Shown here: positions 22,745 through 33,400 of the stretch, in pieces
Layout: each line of letters opens with the position of its first letter
Position numbering within the stretch: the stretch's first letter is position 1
DNA from: Nemertoderma westbladi
Taxonomy: Eukaryota; Xenacoelomorpha; Nemertodermatida; Nemertodermatidae
DNA: 64,000 bases
Assembly: GCA_032718475.1 (NCBI GenBank)
Contig: JAUCBJ010000122.1
Span: forward strand, 1-64,000
Direction of reading: 5' to 3'
The notes under the pieces: generated by a model
The model's database searches: none
Told to the model about the DNA's origin: nothing
Seen by the model: the letters and a program-made list of their open reading frames with translations, nothing else
Program-made: the position numbers and the translations under genes

Positions 22745-23479
22745 TTATAAAGAGTCAAGTAGATGCCTTTTGAGATGTTTTGAGAGATGAGAGGTTGTGA
22801 AATGATTGTTCTTATATTTTGAATTTAATTTCGGGCGGAATAGAGTTCCATATACAAGGAACTCGAAAACTGATGGATTGTTGACTTTGAGACTAATCTT
22901 AGGGGTGTAATAATTACTATGAGTTGCAGATCTAGTGTTGTATTTGTGGATCGAAGATGTTAAGTTAAATAGATTTAGAGTAGACTTAGGTAAATCTATT
23001 AGTTTATTGTGTAATTCGTACATAAATATACCTACATTGCGACAATAAAGTTGTTTGTTCTAATGGAAGAATACCTAACTGTTTGTAGATTGGTAATGAG
23101 GATGCACGGTAGTAATTTTGGGTTATACAACGTATGATTTTATTAATTTTAATTCTCATAGGATTTATAATAGATGTATACGTCCCGCCCAGAGTGTAAT
23201 ACCATATATGCAGTATATGGAGTGGAAAGATATATCTAAGTTTATAATATATACCAGCGTTTTTAGATATGTTTTTTAGGATGGACTGGATATGAATCTT
23301 AAAATTTAATTATTATATATCCAAATTCCTAAAATTGTTCTGATTTGAGAGTAACTTGATTTCCGTTTGGTTTATTCACACCCTTTGTAGGTTGTAGGTA
23401 GAATGATAGTTTGAAAAGAAAGTAGCTTCGGTTTTAGATAGATCTAGAGACAAAACGTTATCAATTAGCTAGTCAGATA
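22745..23479 (-). pseudogene. LINE-C RT C-terminal region
   Basis: The minus strand reads SLDLSKTEATFFS near 23,430, then damaged frame, then ORF 23023-22745 with SSIHKYNTRSATHSNYYTPK and FLVYGTLFRPKLN. This is the typical C-terminal end of CR1/Jockey-type RT proteins (IH.YNTR...). Confidence 0.65.
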
Positions 23480-24463
23480 TTTTAGTTAGTTCTAGGTTTA
23501 GATTATTTTAGTTAGTTCTAGGTTTAGATTATTTTAGTTAGTTCTAGGTTTAGATTATTTTAGTTAGTTCTAGGTTTAGATTATTTTAGTTAGTTCTAGG
23601 TTTAGATTATTTTAGTTAGTTCTAGGTTTAGATTATTTTAGTTAGTTCTAGGTTTAGATTATTTTAGTTAGTTCTAGGTTTAGATTATTTTAGTTAGTTC
23701 TAGGTTTAGATTATTTTAGTTAGTTCTAGGTTTAGATTATTTTAGTTAGTTCTAGGTTTAGAATATTTTAGTTAGTTCTAGGTTTAGATTATTTTAGTTA
23801 GTTCTAGGTTTAGATTATTTTAGTTAGTTCTAGGTTTAGATTATTTTAGTTAGTTCTAGGTTTAGAATATTTTAGTTAGTTCTAGGTTTAGATTATTTTA
23901 GTTAGTTCTAGGTTTAGATTATTTTAGTTAGTTCTAGGTTTAGATTATTTTAGTTAGTTCTAGGTTTAGATTATTTTAGTTAGTTCTAGGTTTAGATTAT
24001 TTTAGTTAGTTCTAGGTTTAGATTATTTTAGTTAGTTCTAGGTTTAGATTATTTTAGTTAGTTCTAGGTTTAGATTATTTTAGTTAGATCTAGGTTTAGA
24101 TTATTTTAGTTAGTTCTAGGTTTAGATTATTTTAGTTAGTTCTAGGTTTAGATTATTTTACTTAGTTCTAGGTTTAGATTATTTTAGTTAGTTCTAGGTT
24201 TAGATTATTTCAGTTAGTTCTAGGTTTAGATTATTTTAGTTAGTTCTAGGTTTAGATTATTTTAGTTAGTTCTAGGTTTAGATTATTTTAGTTAGTTCTA
24301 GGTTTAGATTATTTCAGTTAGTTCTAGGTTTAGATTATTTTAGTTAGTTCTAGGTTTAGATTATTTTAGTTAGTTCTAGGTTTGGATTATTTTAGTTAGT
24401 TTTAGGTTTAGATTATTTTAGTTAGTTCTAGGTTTAGATTATTTTAGTTAGTTCTAGGTTAAG
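23480..24463. repeat. 26-bp satellite, about 38 copies
   Basis: Unit AGTTCTAGGTTTAGATTATT plus TTAGTT, repeated head to tail with very few substitutions. It lies inside the LINE-C RT: the flanking minus-strand frame reads NLNLELTKI at both borders and the unit is that coding segment. 26 is not a multiple of three, so the expansion destroys the frame. The high uniformity suggests recent expansion or homogenisation. Confidence 0.95.
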
Positions 24464-24469
24464 ATTTGA

Positions 24470-24705
24470 TATTAGATTATTTGGATTTTTATGGAAATGT
24501 AGGAGCGTGGTGTTATCAGCAAAAAGCGTGGGAGAGCTTAGAGATCTCAGGCAGGTCATTAATATAAAGTAAAAACAAGGTAGGAGAAAACACACCCCCT
24601 TGTGGAACACCGCAGAGGAGTGGTGCTAGAGACAAATAGAAATTGCCTAATTTTACAAATTGTTGTCTAGAAGATAGAAAACTTGTAAATAAATTCAGAG
24701 ATGCA
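24470..24705 (-). pseudogene. LINE-C RT core
   Basis: The minus-strand frame has TSFLSSRQQFVKLGNF, LLCGVPQGGVFSPTLFLLYI and NDLPEIS. These are RT domains 4-5, and the segment is followed by a decayed catalytic box reading CADNTTLLHF. It continues into the satellite-bearing segment. Confidence 0.75.
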
Positions 24706-24959
24706 CAGTGGGCCAGAAACCCTGTTTTGTGGCCAAACTTCATTATTTCGAAAAATCATCATAGTTTGGGCACTATTTTTCACCTATATTTGTTTTCGAT
24801 AGCGGTGAATCTTCTGAGATAGGTTTCAAATTCCCAAAGGGTGCCCTTGTGCCATTTCTGGCACGTGCCAAAATTGGCATATTTGGCAAACATAATAAAC
24901 ACAGACAGAATGGCGCAGATTTCGGTTCCACAAGGTTTAGTAGGGTGCTGAAGCGCTAA

Positions 24960-25400
24960 CAAATGGTTTCAAATTCTGTAGTGGCACAGAGGCGCCACTT
25001 TTAGCATGTGGCACATACCCTAGAAGGGCACAAAATATCAAAATCGCTAAAAGCTTCATAGAAATGTTCCATTTTTGGTTTGTATGGGTTATCAATCAGT
25101 CAATGGAGCTGATTCCATTACAAATGATTTCGAATTCTCTAGTGGTACAGTGGAGCCGCTCTTTAGCACGTGGCACATTCGTTTGGCATGGCACAAAAGA
25201 ACAAAATCGATAAAAGCTTCATAGAAATGTTCCAATTTTGGTTTTTATAGGTTATCAGTCAATAGAGCCGAATTCTCCAATGGTCCTGAGGTGCTACATT
25301 TTAGAATGTGGCACATGGCATACTTGTTTAGCATGGCACAACATATCAAAATTGCTAAAGCTGGATAGAAATGTTCCATTCTCGGTATTTATAGATTTTA
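24960..25400. repeat. About 180-bp imperfect tandem repeat, 2-3 copies
   Basis: Blocks with a shared order (TGGCACAG..., GTGGCACAT..., AAAGCTTCATAGAAATGTTCC, GGTTATCA) recur near 24,980, 25,140 and 25,280, diverged from each other. Non-coding interior of the TIR element. Confidence 0.6.
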
Positions 25401-25622
25401 AAAGCTGTTGATGCGATTATTTTTGATGTGTCATAGACTGATGAAGTTCTCTCTCCTGTACATCATTATATATACGCATTTTCAGTCTTATATTTTAATG
25501 AGCTAGAAAAACATGGTATGGATGCGGGCGGATGGTATTTATTAATTAAGGAAAATAATTCAGTAATATAAGTCAAGTTATATAAATATCATGCAGAATG
25601 TATTTCATTGGAATTGCTTTAA

Positions 25623-26470
25623 CCCTATTCCACCTGGGGTTGGGCAGAATCTGCCCAACACTTTTTATTTTTAGAAATTTATCATGATGATTTTTATGTA
25701 TTATTATGAAATTCATTGACTTTTCCTAGAATTTAATTGGCTTTCTGATGGTAACAAAATATTTTTTTCATCATTTATACTCTTTGTGCTATGGTGTGTT
25801 TTTCATATCATAGTCAGATTTTTTTATTATAATATCTTTATTAGCCTAACTGGTAGAAAAGATAATCCCTGGTTGGATAGTTCCCCTGGTCAACAATCTA
25901 CAATGCAACCAATTACGGTCCAGGACATTCACTTGGCTGGGTTGTAAAGTTAAATTCAAACACAAGATTGTCTACTGCTTGGATTAGTACACATCAATCA
26001 CATTATTTTTTAATAACAAAATACTAAACTGACAGATAAGCAAGCAATAAGTCTACTAGGATAAAACAACAACCACCATTGAACCCAGTATATTCCTAAT
26101 GTAATACAGCAGACATAAACAGAGGTGAATAAATCTTTTCAATAACAGCATCCCTGCAAGCAAAATTTTCACTTGGGATGTCTGGCAAAGTTAGGCAGAC
26201 AGTGGTGTTGGGAGGAGTATGTATAGTATTATCTCATCTTTTTAATATAATGGGTTATCTTCATGATAATTAATTTATGTGGATATATTATTTTAAATTA
26301 TGAATATATAAAACTCAGAACAGATGCATTATATATTTTTCTATAAACCTGCGAAAATTTGGTAAGTTTTGATAAAATTATCATTACTTTTTAGTGTATA
26401 ATAAACTGTTGGGCATATTATGCCCAACCCCAGGTGGAATCTCGGACAAAAGAGCCCAGGTGGAATAGGG
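25623..26470. mobile_element. piggyBac-type MITE with TTAA target duplication
   Basis: 848-bp element with TTAA at both borders (25,619-25,622 and 26,471-26,474) and 16-bp terminal inverted repeats CCCTATTCCACCTGGG. CACCTGGGGTTGGGCA occurs again inside the right end as a sub-terminal copy. TTAA plus CCC ends are the hallmark of the piggyBac superfamily. There is no transposase inside. TTGGGCA-n5-TGCCCAA palindromes lie near each end. Confidence 0.85.
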
Positions 26471-27303
26471 TTAAAATAGTCAGTGGGTGCATTCAATTTA
26501 TTGAATTGTTATTCCTTGGCCGAAATATTATTCTGCTACAATAATAAGACAACCAACAATGTTCCTCCTGCCTTTTATTAAAACATGAGGCTTATACTAA
26601 ATACTAAGCCAGCCAATCAGAATCAATTAGTTACTACGTTAATTGTGTTGCTTATGATTGTATGTAGGCTCTGTTAAGAGAGGCTGGGGAAGTCAGGCAG
26701 TAATGAATTACAAGTACCAACAATAACCCCCTATTGAATATACTATAATTAATTAAATATTTACAAATTTTTGTGAAATAGTGTACATCTTTAAAAGCCA
26801 AAATCTTAAAAGGGGCACAAAAGGGCATCTTTATAATTTACAGGTTAGAAGTGCTATAGTATTGTATTCTGATGAAACAAAATGACAAAGGCTCTCGAGG
26901 GAAAAAAAACGCAGCTTATCAAATTTTGAAATATTATTTTTTTCATAGCAATATGACGTTTATGCTTATGCTAGCTAATCTTTTATTATTCCTTTGATCC
27001 ACTCAAAACTTTGTTCTTCGCATTCAGCTCGACATGTACAACAATTTGAAAAAAAAATTTTTTAATTCTGACAACTTCTTGGGTAAAATTTTCTTTTTTG
27101 AAATGTTGAATTTTTCATTTTTTTTTTCAAAAAATTTCCAAAATTTTAATATTTTGGACCTATATCTTGTGAAACAGACGAATTTTTAAAATCGAAAATA
27201 TTTTTTCAAATGTTTTTTGAAATACGCTCTTCACCATGGGCTAGTTTTCAGATAAAATTAAACAAGTCACTTTTGGGGTATTTTGGCCAACTCTGGCCCA
27301 CTG

Positions 27304-28565
27304 ATTGTTTGTCTTCGAGAGCCTTATGGATATATTCTAGAACCGATAAAAGAGCATAAGAAGTTGTACATTTAGGCATAAAACCGAATTGTGATAATGT
27401 GATATTTAGATAAGTAGGATAGTAACTGTAAATTCAACGATTTTAGATATTACTGGAAGAAGTGAAATAGGTATATAGTTAGTAGCAAAGCAGGGGTCAT
27501 TGCCTTTATGTTATGGGATTGCTTTCACAATCTTAAGATTATTAGGGAAGAATACAGAAGAGAAAGATCAATTAATTAATTAAATAATTACTTAAATGAA
27601 TAGATAGTGGTTTGGCAGCAGTGATTAGGGTCAAGGTGTAATAGACGGTATTCTACTTCTACCGGTGATGTGTTAGTTAAAACAAAGGAATTGGATTTAT
27701 AATGGTTTATAATGAGCGATTTGATTTCGGTATTTTATTAGCCAAGTTAGGTCCTATAGTACAAAAGTGGGTATTCAACGCATCAGCTGTTTCCGATGCA
27801 TCACAAGTGGTTTTAGCAGTAGAATCAGAGCAGATCGTTAATTTTTTCGGAATAATATTATTTTTGGACCATGTACAGTAAGTGCACTGTTTGTTTATTA
27901 TAACCAAGTTGTCTTCATGTTACCTGAATTTTTTTCAAATCTTTTTGAGTAGCCGATCGTAATTGGGTAACTAACTTATTTCTAAAACGTTTGAAAATAA
28001 CATAATTTATTTCAATTTGTTTCTTAATATATCGCCGATATTGATTATGTTTTATTATAGTTAATTTTATTAGTTTAGGAGTAAGCCATGGCTTTTTTGG
28101 AATTTCACGATTTGGGATGGTCTTTTTAGGTACATGAGAATTACAAATTTTAGTAAGATCATCATAAAATATATCAAATTTATTTTTATTGGGGATGGTC
28201 GGAGAATTATAAGACCATTTACTGTCTGTCGAAATATCACGTATAAAAGATTCTGGATTAAAATTGGAGAAGTCATAAACTTGTTTATTTTTATCATGGT
28301 TAAAGTGGCATTGGTATTTTTCGAATATTGTAGAAGTAGGTTGATGGTCGGAACTGCGTATTTGAGAAGAAAATACACTAGAGTTAGTAAAAGAAGTAGC
28401 TATATTAGTTATAGTATGGTCTAGTAAAGACTGATAGGTCGGGATAATACGAGTTGAGTCCTAAATTAATTGTATGAAACCATTTGAATTAAGAAGATCA
28501 ATGTAGTCAGTCACTAGCTATTAGAGCGGGTTGAATTAAGTTTATATTAATATCACCTGTGTTAC
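27304..28565 (-). pseudogene. LINE-C endonuclease-RT linker and RT start
   Basis: The minus strand reads, with frameshifts, KKPWLTPKLIKLTI near 28,080, then ETADALNTHFCTIGPNLANK (27,760), then RT domain 1-2 segments (SVISKIVEF-like, 27,430; GFMPKCTTSYALLSVLE, 27,340). The order is as expected for CR1/Jockey-like elements. Confidence 0.65.
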
Positions 28566-28618
28566 TAATATCTGATTTCGTACATTATGATAATGCTCTC
28601 CATAGCGAAAAATATCAA

Positions 28619-28716
28619 CCGCCCCTATTGGGGCTCGAACCCGGTACCTAGGTTTCAAACTTCCGGTTATCATCAGCCGAGTGTTTGTCCTAAGACCACT
28701 GAGCTACCAGGGCGGT
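28619..28716 (-). ncRNA. tRNA-like unit 1 (full length)
   Basis: The minus strand begins ACCGCCCTGG and ends AGGGGCGGT, so the acceptor arms pair well. TAGCTCAGTGG is an A box and GGTTCGAGCCC a B box. About 98 nt, longer than a class I tRNA, with a central region (CTGATGATAACCGG) that does not form a canonical anticodon stem. A functional tRNA is unlikely, but a Pol III promoter is plausible. Confidence 0.6.
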
Positions 28717-28988
28717 AGAAGATTTATTCGCTATGGAGTGGGCTATCATTTTTAGGCCTTTTTACGTCACTCATAGTAAAGTACAACGTTATTCCCGTGC
28801 TCTGCCAGAAATGGCACCCATGCCTCAAAGAATAACTATTATACAGTGTTGTAGAAACCACTGTAATCCCGTATGCCGGCCATGCGTGTTAATTAATTAT
28901 AAATGAATTGTTGGGGGGTGGGTGACGGCGAATAAATATATATGTTATAGTACATTATGATAATGCTCTCCATAGCGAAAAATATCAA

Positions 28989-29050
28989 CCGCCCCTATTG
29001 GGGCTCGAACCCGGTACCTAGGTTTCAAACTTCCGGTTATCATCAGCCGG
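28989..29050 (-). ncRNA. tRNA-like unit 2 (3' half only)
   Basis: Identical in sequence to the 3' half of unit 1 and cut at CATCAGCCG. It forms the left arm of the palindrome. Confidence 0.6.
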
Positions 29051-29098
29051 TTAAAAGGCCTAAAAATGATACCCCACTCCATAGCGAATAAATCTTCT

Positions 29099-29172
29099 AC
29101 CGCCCTGGTAGCTCAGTGGTCTTAGGACACACACTCGGCTGATGATAACCGGAAGTCCCAATAGGGGCGGTT
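29099..29172 (+). ncRNA. tRNA-like unit 3 (opposite strand, deleted)
   Basis: Plus-strand version of unit 1 lacking about 25 nt that hold the T arm and B box (jump from GGAAGT to CCCAATAGG). It pairs with unit 2 as the right arm of the palindrome. Confidence 0.6.
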
Positions 29173-29275
29173 GATATTTTTCGCTATGGAGAGCATTATC
29201 ATAATGTACTATAACATATATATTTATTCGCCGTCACCCTCCCCACAACAATTCATTTATAATTAATATCTGATT

Positions 29276-29613
29276 CCACAGTATTTCGCTTAGTGAACTG
29301 ACGATCTAATAATCCAAACAACTGATCTTTATTTATTGCATCTGGCCGCCATAAGGCACCTATGACTAAAGATTTTTCTCTTGGACGAGCTATTTGTATC
29401 CGAGTTCTCGAGGCCATCAATATGTAAATCATCCTTTTGAGAAATTTCGAATTTATCATTAACAAAAATAACAGTTCCTCCACGACGGAGTTTGCCCGTT
29501 TTTCTATTGTCATAAACAGGGGGGGTGATAACCGGGCAGTTTGTAAAAGCCAGTCGTTATCAGCTATAAATGTCTCGGTTAGAGTAGTTACATTGAAATT
29601 AAAATTTAGAATG
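29276..29613 (-). pseudogene. LINE-C endonuclease fragment
   Basis: The minus strand encodes NFNVTTLTETFIADNDWLL, then frameshifted RRGGTVIF-like and LVIGALWRPDAINKDQLFG segments. This order fits an APE endonuclease (the ET and YRPP-type blocks). It is interrupted on its upstream side by the LINE-A fragment. Confidence 0.6.
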
Positions 29614-29624
29614 GTGAGAAAATC

Positions 29625-29871
29625 TACTACTACTAGGATCGGCATGCTGAATTGCAGCAACATTTTTAAGAATGATGTGCCGACTTGTCAACAAAATTGC
29701 GCCGCCACAACTCCCTATTACCCATGATATTTGCTAGATCATCCGCATCTTCAAGGCCAGTGTCGTTTAAGATGCGTCTCAAGAAAGTCATGGGCTGCCC
29801 ACCATGCTTATTCACTCCATGAGACTGCCTAAGTACAATATTATGCACTGGCTGGTCCTCACCGCGAAAGC
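29625..29871 (-). mobile_element. LINE-A 3' fragment nested in LINE-C
   Basis: Carries the LINE-A tail and C-terminal codons (29,848-29,666: SHGVNKHGGQPMTFLRR, EDADDLANIMGNREL). Flanking GTGAGAAAATC (29,614-29,624) and GTGAGTAAATC (29,872-29,882) form an 11-bp target duplication with one change. Confidence 0.9.
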
Positions 29872-29882
29872 GTGAGTAAATC

Positions 29883-30367
29883 AGTTAGAGTTGATAGGCA
29901 AGGGCAATTTAAATTACAGATAGAGAGCGAATTGTTTGGCTTCAATTTTGCAAATTTTTCTTTAAATTGCATTTCTGAGATAGTTAGTACCATTGTTGAT
30001 ATTGAGATCTACTAAATTATTATCAGGGTCAATTTGGTTGAAAGTTTTGTTTAAAATGTCTATAGTATTTTGACTAGGGTGACCATTATTTCTGAATGGG
30101 TATATAGGTACAATGTCAATAGGGCAAAAGTTGCAGAAGGTTTCAGTGAACGTTGGAGGGACGCCAGAATTGGAAGTTGAAAGATGAGTGCCGCACGGAT
30201 AGTGATAATAATTTAAACAGATAGAGCATGTAAACATTATATGACAGGACCAAAATGTAGTGTAACAGAAGTAGCAAGAGGTAGGCTGGGGATAAGTTAC
30301 AGGTGGGAATGAGAATACATGCAAAGATAAGAGCTAAAATATTATCTAGGCAGTGAGTTATGCTCAT
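29883..30367 (-). pseudogene. LINE-C ORF2 start with PHD-like Cys/His cluster
   Basis: The minus strand encodes CYFCYTTFWSCHIMFTCSIC followed by LNYYHYPCGTHL and CNFC. This Cys-Cys-Cys-Cys-His-Cys-Cys-Cys spacing resembles the PHD-type finger that precedes the endonuclease in some CR1-like LINEs. It then runs to NGTNYLRNA at the LINE-A insertion. Confidence 0.55.
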
Positions 30368-30929
30368 GGACCGCCTGACTACTGCAAGTATAAAATGTAA
30401 ATTAATGTAAATATTATATAAATTTATGAAGGATAAACATAAACAAGGTAATGCTAGTTCCTAACTAATACTATTAAAAAAAATTATAATCAGTTTGATT
30501 GTGACCTAACGGAATTTAAATTAGGTTTGAGCTAACTAACTAGAACTAACTAATCACAAACTTAATTACATTGCATATAGTAGTTTGAGTCAGATATACA
30601 ATAACTTCCGTTACTTAGTCGTAGAGAAACAATAACTTCCGTTACTAAGTCTTATATAAACATTCAGTTACATTACCAACGAGTTTCACATAAGCGTTAA
30701 CTTCCTTTCATTCCCGTGTTACTCACGAGTTATATATATCTAAGCGATAATTAATTAATGATTCAATTATTCGACAACTTCCTTTGTCGGAGACAAGTGA
30801 TTCGTTGTAGTTGCTCACCGATTGGTTGCTTCTCAAGGAGGAAATCCATTGGGAATCCGGTAATTTGCTGCTTTTTTTGTTGCTGGACGATCTGGTAATC
30901 TATACAACTGAGTGATATCCTCCTCATAT
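30368..30929. other. LINE-C inter-ORF / AT-rich stretch
   Basis: No gene supported. AACAATAACTTCCGTTACT-like phrases occur twice (30,598 and 30,628). Confidence 0.4.
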
Positions 30930-31445
30930 TTAATAGGGATGGGGATGGGACGTGCAGAAACAGACTGACGGAGGTAGATAGAGCCGAGGTAGACGTACGC
31001 AGCGTGTATCTGGTTTTGTCGCTTTAGTCGACTGCTTTATGGAGAAGAAATGCCCGGATGTCAGGTGCTCAGACAAGCAAACTCCGTTCGGGAGCTTACT
31101 TTTGTTGGAGAACATCGTGGTCCGTTGATTGTGGCCCAGAAAACGGACAATAACTGGACGGATCCGTTTGCGCCCGCCACTGGCCATCTGATTTGTATTC
31201 GGGCCTGTTGAACCAAAGACGATGAATAAAGTCAATGTAATTCGAAGAGATTCCCATCGAGACGATAACTTTCTCAATGGTTGCATGGTCATTGCTAATA
31301 TTGTAGTGCTTTCAACCCCGTGTATGAGGATATTATGGCGTCTCGTATATTGTGCGTCCTCATTTTTAAGAGTGGCGTTTTCCAACTTTAGTTGGGTAAC
31401 TTCGTCTTTAAGGGTGTCATTTTCGAAGCGTAGTCCTTTGATCAT
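30930..31445 (-). pseudogene. LINE-C ORF1 protein
   Basis: The minus-strand frame starts with a heptad-like coiled coil (LRFENDTLKDEVTQLKLENA), then YTRRHNILIHGVE, the conserved start of the ORF1p RNA-recognition domain, and RPVIVRFLGHNQRTTMF with KSKLPNGVCLSEHLT, its later conserved blocks. Part of the middle is out of frame. ORF1p binds LINE RNA in the ribonucleoprotein particle. Confidence 0.75.
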
Positions 31446-32075
31446 GACCTAACCATAGAACTCAAGGAAGCTTATCATCTTCGTTAGATAATCAAGTTTA
31501 TCAGATGGTGGAGGGGGGGGACATTGTTTATAATCTCTGTACCATACTGAGTATAATTTTTCCAGAATAAAATTTAATTAAGAGAACTTTGACAAGGACA
31601 TAAAACGGACAAGCGAAACACTAATTGAAAACTAAAAATAATCGAGACGGATGAATTTTGATTGCGTTGAAAATTAATTAATACATTAAAATTTCGCCCC
31701 ACATATATTTTATGTTATTACAATTTTGGCTATAAGAAGACCATCCATAGACAAACGTAGTGTATAGTTGGGTCCCTCCCCATTGAACAGCTTTGCTTAC
31801 TTACTGTCTGAGAGAATGTAATACCAGCCCATATCTCCAAAATGAGGATCTCCTTATAACTTATCTAAATAGTTTAGATCATACTGTAGTTTGGTTTGTT
31901 CTTTTATTCTAAACTGTATATAGGCCTACATTCAGTATATTATACATCATGCTCATGGTGCGCTCGAAAAGATAATGTTCATCTTTATATCCTCCAATAA
32001 CCTCATAGTCTCAAATTATATGCTACATAGCAACAATGGTTTAACTGATGCTGTAGGAATTCAGCTCTAACTCAC

Positions 32076-32181
32076 CTGTCCGTCCCTGAATCTGCCCAAT
32101 ATATGTCTCCGTATCGATAGTCAACAGCTATCCCTTCGGGACTTTTCAAACCCGTAACGACAATCTCGGGTTCATAATTGG
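32076..32181 (-). CDS. NID: Nidogen exon: propeller blade
   Basis: 106-nt exon with acceptor TTTCAG at 32,182 and donor GTGAGT at 32,075, entering in phase 1 and leaving in phase 2. It encodes NYEPEIVVTGLKSPEGIAVD and YRYGDIYWADSGTDR, one YWTD-type blade with the SPEGIAVD motif typical of nidogen. It was too short for a standard ORF list and was found by splice-site and homology reasoning. Confidence 0.88.
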
Positions 32182-32207
32182 CTGAAAGAAGACAACATAT
32201 TGTAGAG

Positions 32208-32316
32208 ATCGGGAGTGTGTTAGTGACTACAGTAGGTTCGTGAGGTTCGTGGGTGTGTTAGTCTAGTGACTACGGTAGGTTCATGAGTGTGTTAGTGACT
32301 ATGGTAGTATCGTGAG
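32208..32316. repeat. Minisatellite, about 30-bp unit
   Basis: GTGTGTTAGTGACTACGGTA plus GGTTCGTGA, about 3-4 imperfect units. The array is split: one more unit lies at 32,861-32,880, beyond the LINE-A fragment, so the LINE landed in the array. Confidence 0.75.
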
Positions 32317-32860
32317 GCATGGGCAGCGCTAAATAGTCTGTCCAAGATTTGGAAGTGCCATAGAATTAAACGGAACCTAAAGGTTCGATCATGTATGCCT
32401 GTAGTAGTACCTTACTCTTATATGGGAGTCCATGCTGGGCTCTAACTGCAGAGGGTACAAAATCTCTGGATGGCACTTTCACAAGAATACTGCACCGGGT
32501 TCATTGTTTCAAGTACAATGAACACATCTCCAACCAGTCTCTATACAACATTGGAGGTGTTCCATAGCTGTTCCTAGCTGTTCCTAGCTTGACACTTGAA
32601 CGGAACCGCCTCTGCTTTGCAGGAGATTTCTTACGCCGTGAGGACCAGCCAGTGCATAATCTTGTGTTTTAGCGGCCTTGTGGAGTGAATAAGCATGGTG
32701 GACAGCCCATGACCTTCTTGAGACGCATCTTAAAAGACACTGGCCTTGAAGATGCGGATGATCTAGCAAATATCATGGGGGGAAGCTGGCACAGAATTAT
32801 TAATATATATGTAATATATATATAATGCAGCTGCAATGCGGCATGCTGATCGTAGTAGTA
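32317..32860 (+). mobile_element. LINE-A 3' fragment inserted in a minisatellite
   Basis: Plus-strand LINE-A from WAALNSLSKIWKC-like codons through the C-terminus to the tail GATCGTAGTAGTA. It is more diverged than other copies, with a small tandem duplication (TAGCTGTTCC) near 32,567-32,590 and an AT repeat near 32,800. The minisatellite unit acts as target on both sides. Confidence 0.8.
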
Positions 32861-32880
32861 GGTTCGTGAGTGTGTTAGTG

Positions 32881-33400
32881 AAAATACTGCATTAACAGTA
32901 GGTTTGACAGACATTTGTAACATATAGGTCAACTGTAGGTATAAAATGTTTATTATCAGTTTTGTATTGTTTTATTTCGTGAAAAACGAAGGGAGTGAGA
33001 GTGGTGTTGGAGAGGAGCTGGTGTAGTGTGTGTGTAGTATTAATGGGAATACAGTTGGGCCCGTTGTGTGTTTTTTTGTCTCTTTTTCATCTCGCGCTTT
33101 ATATTATTTATAAATGGGGGTGGAAGTGGAAACGGAAAGACAATAGGCAACATTTTTGTTGTTGTGTTGGACAGAAACGCTGTCACTATTGCCTGTTCCT
33201 TTGATAACTGAGATGTGTTCTCTGGATATTTAAAGTAATTGATGCTTCTTAACATTTCGGTGTAAGAAAAAGGAAAAGTTATGGTGAGTGCAAAAGCTGA
33301 AGTGTTGCTTGTTCTGCTAATACATTCAGTACATTGTTTCTTGTTCTTAGTTGCGAGAAACATGATGGTCGATATAAACACATATACTTCTTATACTTAC
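32881..33400 (-). other. Nidogen intron 7 (rest)
   Basis: Phase-1 intron sequence with no supported gene. Open frames here have no domain. Confidence 0.5.

Larger units (their letters stand above)
24706..27303. mobile_element. 2.6-kb element with CAGTGGGCCAGA ends, nested in LINE-C
   Basis: CAGTGGGCCAGA at the left end (24,706) faces its reverse complement TCTGGCCCACTG ending at 27,303. TGGCCAAA-like second blocks lie about 10-20 bp further in. Outside, the sequence is LINE-C RT on both sides. No transposase is seen, so it is non-autonomous. The interior has about 180-bp imperfect direct repeats (24,960-25,400) and a smaller piggyBac-like MITE. No target duplication was resolved. Confidence 0.6.
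28578..29263. mobile_element. Palindromic insertion with three tRNA-like units
   Basis: Inserted in LINE-C with a 12-bp target duplication (TAATATCTGATT at 28,566-28,577 and 29,264-29,275). It contains a full unit on the minus strand (28,580-28,775), then a near-perfect palindrome at 28,895-29,263 formed by a half unit and an opposite-strand unit. Each unit is a tRNA-like body bracketed by CTCCATAGCGA inverted repeats. Nothing codes for protein. It combines features of a tRNA-derived SINE and a hairpin MITE. Confidence 0.8.
22740..31450 (-). mobile_element. LINE-C (CR1/Jockey-like), broken by nested insertions
   Basis: A two-ORF non-LTR retrotransposon in the nidogen intron between 32,076 and 22,061. 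ORF1 is at 31,445-30,930 and ORF2 runs from about 30,367 to 22,745 in pieces. Four later events interrupt it: a LINE-A fragment (29,625-29,871), a tRNA-like palindromic insertion (28,578-29,263), a TIR element (24,706-27,303), and a 26-bp satellite that expanded inside the RT (23,480-24,463). Most domains can still be followed in order, but the copy is dead. Confidence 0.75.

Noticed and set aside
23480-24463. CRISPR-like array
   Set aside because: The 26-bp units are directly contiguous with no unique spacers, and the genome is animal.
28619-28716. Functional tRNA-Ser (TGA) or intron-bearing tRNA
   Set aside because: The acceptor pairs, but no anticodon stem-loop with correct spacing could be drawn, and the sequence is part of a repeated mobile unit.
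33040-33381. 113-aa minus-strand frame next to a propeller exon
   Set aside because: Low-complexity, Lys/Thr-rich intron translation without a domain.
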